Assembly (NCBI GenBank): GCA_910584545.1
Contig: CAJUBC010000050.1
Coordinates: 1 to 16,071, forward strand
Length of the DNA: 16,071 nucleotides
Source: an uncultured Muribaculaceae bacterium
GTDB lineage: Bacteria > Bacteroidota > Bacteroidia > Bacteroidales > Muribaculaceae
Direction of reading: 5' to 3'
Below the pieces are notes generated by a model that was given only the letters and a program-made list of their open reading frames with translations, was not told the origin of the DNA and did no database searches. Position numbers and translations under genes: made by a program. Of the stretch, positions 14,504-16,071 are shown piece by piece. How positions within the stretch are numbered: the first letter of the stretch is position 1; each line of letters starts with the position of its first letter.

Positions 14504-14534
14504 TTGGTCCGTTTAAAATATTACTTTATTTTTG
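14503..14534 (+). promoter_or_regulatory. Promoter of the PAP2 phosphatase gene
   Basis: TTTG (14503-14506), 20 bases, TATTTTTG (14527-14534) match the consensus. The start would fall near 14541, giving a leader of about 75 bases. The -33 box touches the start codon of the divergent DUF4923-like gene, so the two genes cannot be regulated wholly independently. Confidence 0.65.
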
Positions 14535-14614
14535 TATTGAGATTCTATTTGAAGTCGCTTTTAGTGATTGTAAAGGTATATACCCAAAGGTTAGTACGAC
14601 AATATATAGACAAC

Positions 14615-15196
14615 ATGAAATTAGAAAAGATTATTGTGGTTATAATCGCGATTCTATTAGCGGTTCCTAACCAGGCGCAGGCCCAGAATGTCCCGCAGGT
14701 GATTCCTCAGTCTCATGCTCAGAAATGCGTCGATGTCTCTACTGACATAGTCGTGTTGGCGCTTCCTACTGCGGCTCTTGTCGGCACACTGTGCGCCCGC
14801 GACTGGAAGGGTCTTGTGCAGGGCATCGAGACTGCAGCCGCGACTGCCGCTGCTACACTCATCCTCAAATACAGTATTAAGGAGTGGCGTCCCGACATGA
14901 GTGATCGTCATTCTTTCCCATCGGGTCATACTGCAGTCAGTTTCGCGACCGCTGCCTATCTGCAGCGCCGCTACGGGTGGGCATTCGGTGGACCGGCTTA
15001 CGCACTCTCCTGTTATGTGGCCTGGGGCAGAGTATTTGCTAAGCAACATCATTTCTGGGATGTCATTGGCGGCGCTGTGATAGGGGCTGCGAGTGCCTAC
15101 ATCTTTACCACACCCTTCGCACGCAAGCATAACCTGCAGGTCTCCCCGATGAGTCATGGCAACGACATAGGAGTTTACGCTTCGTTCGAATTCTGA
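14615..15196 (+). CDS. PAP2-family phosphatase, exported
   Basis: A membrane phosphatase predicted to act on lipid phosphates such as undecaprenyl pyrophosphate, lipid A or phosphatidic species. The three PAP2 motifs are intact: KYSIKEWRP (Lys85, Arg92, Pro93), FPSGHTA (102-105) and GRVFAKQHHFWD (Arg139, His145, Asp149; Gly replaces the more common Ser before Arg). An N-terminal signal-like segment ends AQAQ near residue 24, and hydrophobic helices follow at about 45-61, 69-87 and 150-165. The 193 residues end in a short beta-like stretch, GVYASFEF. ATG 14615 was chosen because the signal peptide begins there and an upstream in-frame ATG (14504) lies within the promoter. The lipid kinase gene follows by 76 bases. 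Confidence 0.88.
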   Translation: MKLEKIIVVIIAILLAVPNQAQAQNVPQVIPQSHAQKCVDVSTDIVVLALPTAALVGTLCARDWKGLVQGIETAAATAAATLILKYSIKEWRPDMSDRHSFPSGHTAVSFATAAYLQRRYGWAFGGPAYALSCYVAWGRVFAKQHHFWDVIGGAVIGAASAYIFTTPFARKHNLQVSPMSHGNDIGVYASFEF

Positions 15197-15272
15197 GGTC
15201 TTGCGGAATTAAATATATATAATGCGAGTGTTTTTGGGAAAGAGTCATATATGGTATGAGTAAGTTTGAATT

Positions 15273-15659
15273 ATGAGATATCAACATAAGTATAGAAATT
15301 TTTTTCTGAAGCGTGGGCGTTCCTTTGTGTATGCCTGGCAGGGAATCCTCTCCCTGTTCGGACATGAACCGAACGCCAAGATACATCTTAGCGTCGCTGT
15401 TTTAGTGGTTGCGGCCGGTTTTGTATTCGGTATTAATTCCACCGAATGGTGTCTTGTGGCATTGTGTATCGGTGGCGTCTTTATGGCGGAGGCCTTCAAT
15501 ACCGCAATCGAAAAGTTGTGTGACAAGGTATCTCCCGGCCAGGATCCGCTTATAAAAATCGCGAAAGATGTGGCTGCCGGAGCGGTCCTTCTCTTTGTTT
15601 TTGGGGCAGTGACGGTAGGATTGATAGTCTTTTTGCCAAAAATCATCGCTCTTTTTTGA
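15273..15659 (+). CDS. dgkA: Diacylglycerol kinase / undecaprenol kinase family protein
   Basis: This is a small trimeric inner-membrane kinase that phosphorylates diacylglycerol or undecaprenol with ATP. In bacteria lacking the E. coli lipid cycle, members often recycle undecaprenol to the carrier phosphate. The 128-residue protein has FLKRGRSFVYAWQGI at the N-terminal amphipathic region, then HEPNAKIHL before the first membrane helix (about 39-54). The second helix (58-74) leads into MAEAFNTAIEKLCD with the catalytic Glu73 and Asn76. IKIAKDVAAGAVLL (Lys98, Asp99) leads into the last helix (about 101-120). Length is typical (115-130). Pairing with the PAP2 gene suggests shared lipid-phosphate turnover, which is inference. 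An exact TAnnTTTG lies only four bases before the ATG, without a well-spaced -33 box. Confidence 0.92.
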   Translation: MRYQHKYRNFFLKRGRSFVYAWQGILSLFGHEPNAKIHLSVAVLVVAAGFVFGINSTEWCLVALCIGGVFMAEAFNTAIEKLCDKVSPGQDPLIKIAKDVAAGAVLLFVFGAVTVGLIVFLPKIIALF

Positions 15660-15795
15660 AATTGCTCCTAAAAATCGCCTTCAGAAAACTCCGATATCGG
15701 TTTAATTTGTTGCCTGATTTAACATTTAGATACAAATTTTAACATATTTTTAAAGCAAAGATTATCAATCAGATAAAACGGCTCGAACTAATTTT

Positions 15796-15812
15796 TGACA
15801 AAATTGTTGTCA
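15796..15812. promoter_or_regulatory. Inverted repeat just upstream of the rRNA promoter
   Basis: TGACAA and TTGTCA are perfect 6-bp inverted arms around AATTG, ending five bases before the -33 box. It is a possible activator or repressor site, or chance in an AT-rich region. Confidence 0.3.
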
Positions 15813-15817
15813 GAAAA

Positions 15818-15849
15818 TTTGCACAGCGTCGAAATTTGCTATAACTTTG
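15818..15849 (+). promoter_or_regulatory. Promoter of a presumed rRNA operon
   Basis: TTTG (15818-15821), 20 bases, TAACTTTG (15842-15849) match the consensus. It has the same -7 box as ribE and a similar AAATTTGCTA run-in. Transcription would start near 15856, and no open frame follows before the window ends. Confidence 0.65.
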
Positions 15850-16058
15850 CAATCGCAATTCGGAAATGACACGGTCAAACAGAGAGTTTGAGAGGCTGTC
15901 AGGATTGCGACGAGAACTTTGAAATTTTGCCACAAGACAAGCAGCGAAAGTTGTTTAGAGTACAGGGACATAAATAAGTCCCGTCAATATACAATGGAAA
16001 AGGAATCCTGGACCTGTAGAACAATTCGAAGGAATATTGTAAAAGACAATATATACTA
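15850..16058 (+). other. Non-coding transcribed leader, probably the pre-16S rRNA leader
   Basis: About 210 bases with no convincing reading frame lie between a strong promoter and what looks like the start of 16S rRNA. Local structure includes GGGAC/GTCCC (15965-15982) and a perfect 7-bp stem ATATTGT/ACAATAT (16034-16052) just before the rRNA. GAACTTTGAAA (15914-15924) could be a boxA-like antitermination site, but that is tentative. The 160 bases before the promoter (15660-15817) are AT-rich with no gene seen. Outer processing-stem partners would lie past the 16S gene, outside the window. Confidence 0.45.
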
Positions 16059-16071
16059 ACAGCGGAGAGTT
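16059..16071 (+). rRNA. 16S rRNA, first bases only (truncated by window end)
   Basis: The window ends in GGAGAGTT. Bacteroidota 16S genes typically begin GGAGAGTTTGATCCTGG or close to it, so the last bases fit the mature 5' end, placed about eight bases before AGAGTT. Too few bases remain to prove it. The strong upstream promoter, the non-coding leader and a contig-like end support it; draft assemblies often break at repeated rRNA operons. Confidence 0.45.

Noticed and set aside
14504..14614. N-terminal extension of the PAP2 gene starting at 14504
   Set aside because: It would cover the promoter boxes and precede a normal signal peptide start; the extension is basic and without family similarity.
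15884..15906. AGAGAGTTTGAGAGGCTGTCAGG resembling the start of 16S rRNA
   Set aside because: It shares AGAGTTTGA and a CAGGAT-like end but lacks TCCTGGCTCAGGATGAAC and is followed by unrelated leader sequence; chance, or part of a processing stem.
1..16071. CRISPR arrays, insertion sequences, prophage or integron elements
   Set aside because: No regularly spaced repeats, transposase or integrase motifs, terminal inverted repeats or tRNA-adjacent duplications were seen on either strand.

Overview
The window reads as chromosomal core DNA of a Bacteroidota bacterium, most likely a gut Bacteroidales close to Muribaculaceae (family level is inference). The main evidence is promoter architecture. 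Five intergenic regions carry the Bacteroidota pattern TTTG, 19-20 bases, TAnnTTTG, and Shine-Dalgarno sites are largely absent. Protein families typical of the phylum agree: a DUF4923-like secreted protein, a eukaryote-type branching enzyme, EF-P with a lysine at the tip loop, and MenA (menaquinone). The odd length and the end of the window on what looks like the first bases of a 16S rRNA suggest a draft contig broken at an rRNA operon.

Layout. 1-561: rpmH (L34) on the minus strand with its own promoter, divergent from efp. 562-2985, plus strand: efp, a membrane-anchored family 2 glycosyltransferase, and a RadC/JAMM protein. They converge on a strong minus-strand terminator at 3066-3094. 3194-7030, minus strand: one transcription unit starting from a clear promoter at 7000-7030 and holding an ADP-ribosylglycohydrolase-family gene, menA (ATGA overlap), dnaB and a 74-residue membrane protein. 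7028-12916, minus strand: a tightly packed five-gene unit, AAA ATPase-TOPRIM(DUF4435-like), glgB, cmk, ispH, tadA, ending in a terminator whose U-tract supplies the -33 box of the next unit. 13002-13637: ribE, divergent from that operon, with a near-perfect palindrome inside its promoter. 13721-14503, minus strand: a secreted DUF4923-like protein. 14615-15659, plus strand: a PAP2 phosphatase and a DgkA-type lipid kinase. 15660-16071: promoter, leader and presumed start of an rRNA operon.

Most genes are housekeeping: translation (L34, EF-P, TadA), replication (DnaB), quinone and isoprenoid synthesis (MenA, IspH), nucleotide and riboflavin synthesis (Cmk, RibE), glycogen (GlgB) and lipid-carrier phosphate turnover (PAP2, DgkA). 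The outlier is the 554-residue ATPase fused to a DUF4435/TOPRIM-like domain. It has the same domain pairing as the PARIS anti-phage system (AriA + AriB), yet it heads a housekeeping operon and has unusual residues at two ATPase positions. It is the best candidate here for undescribed biology. No CRISPR array, tRNA, insertion sequence or prophage was seen.
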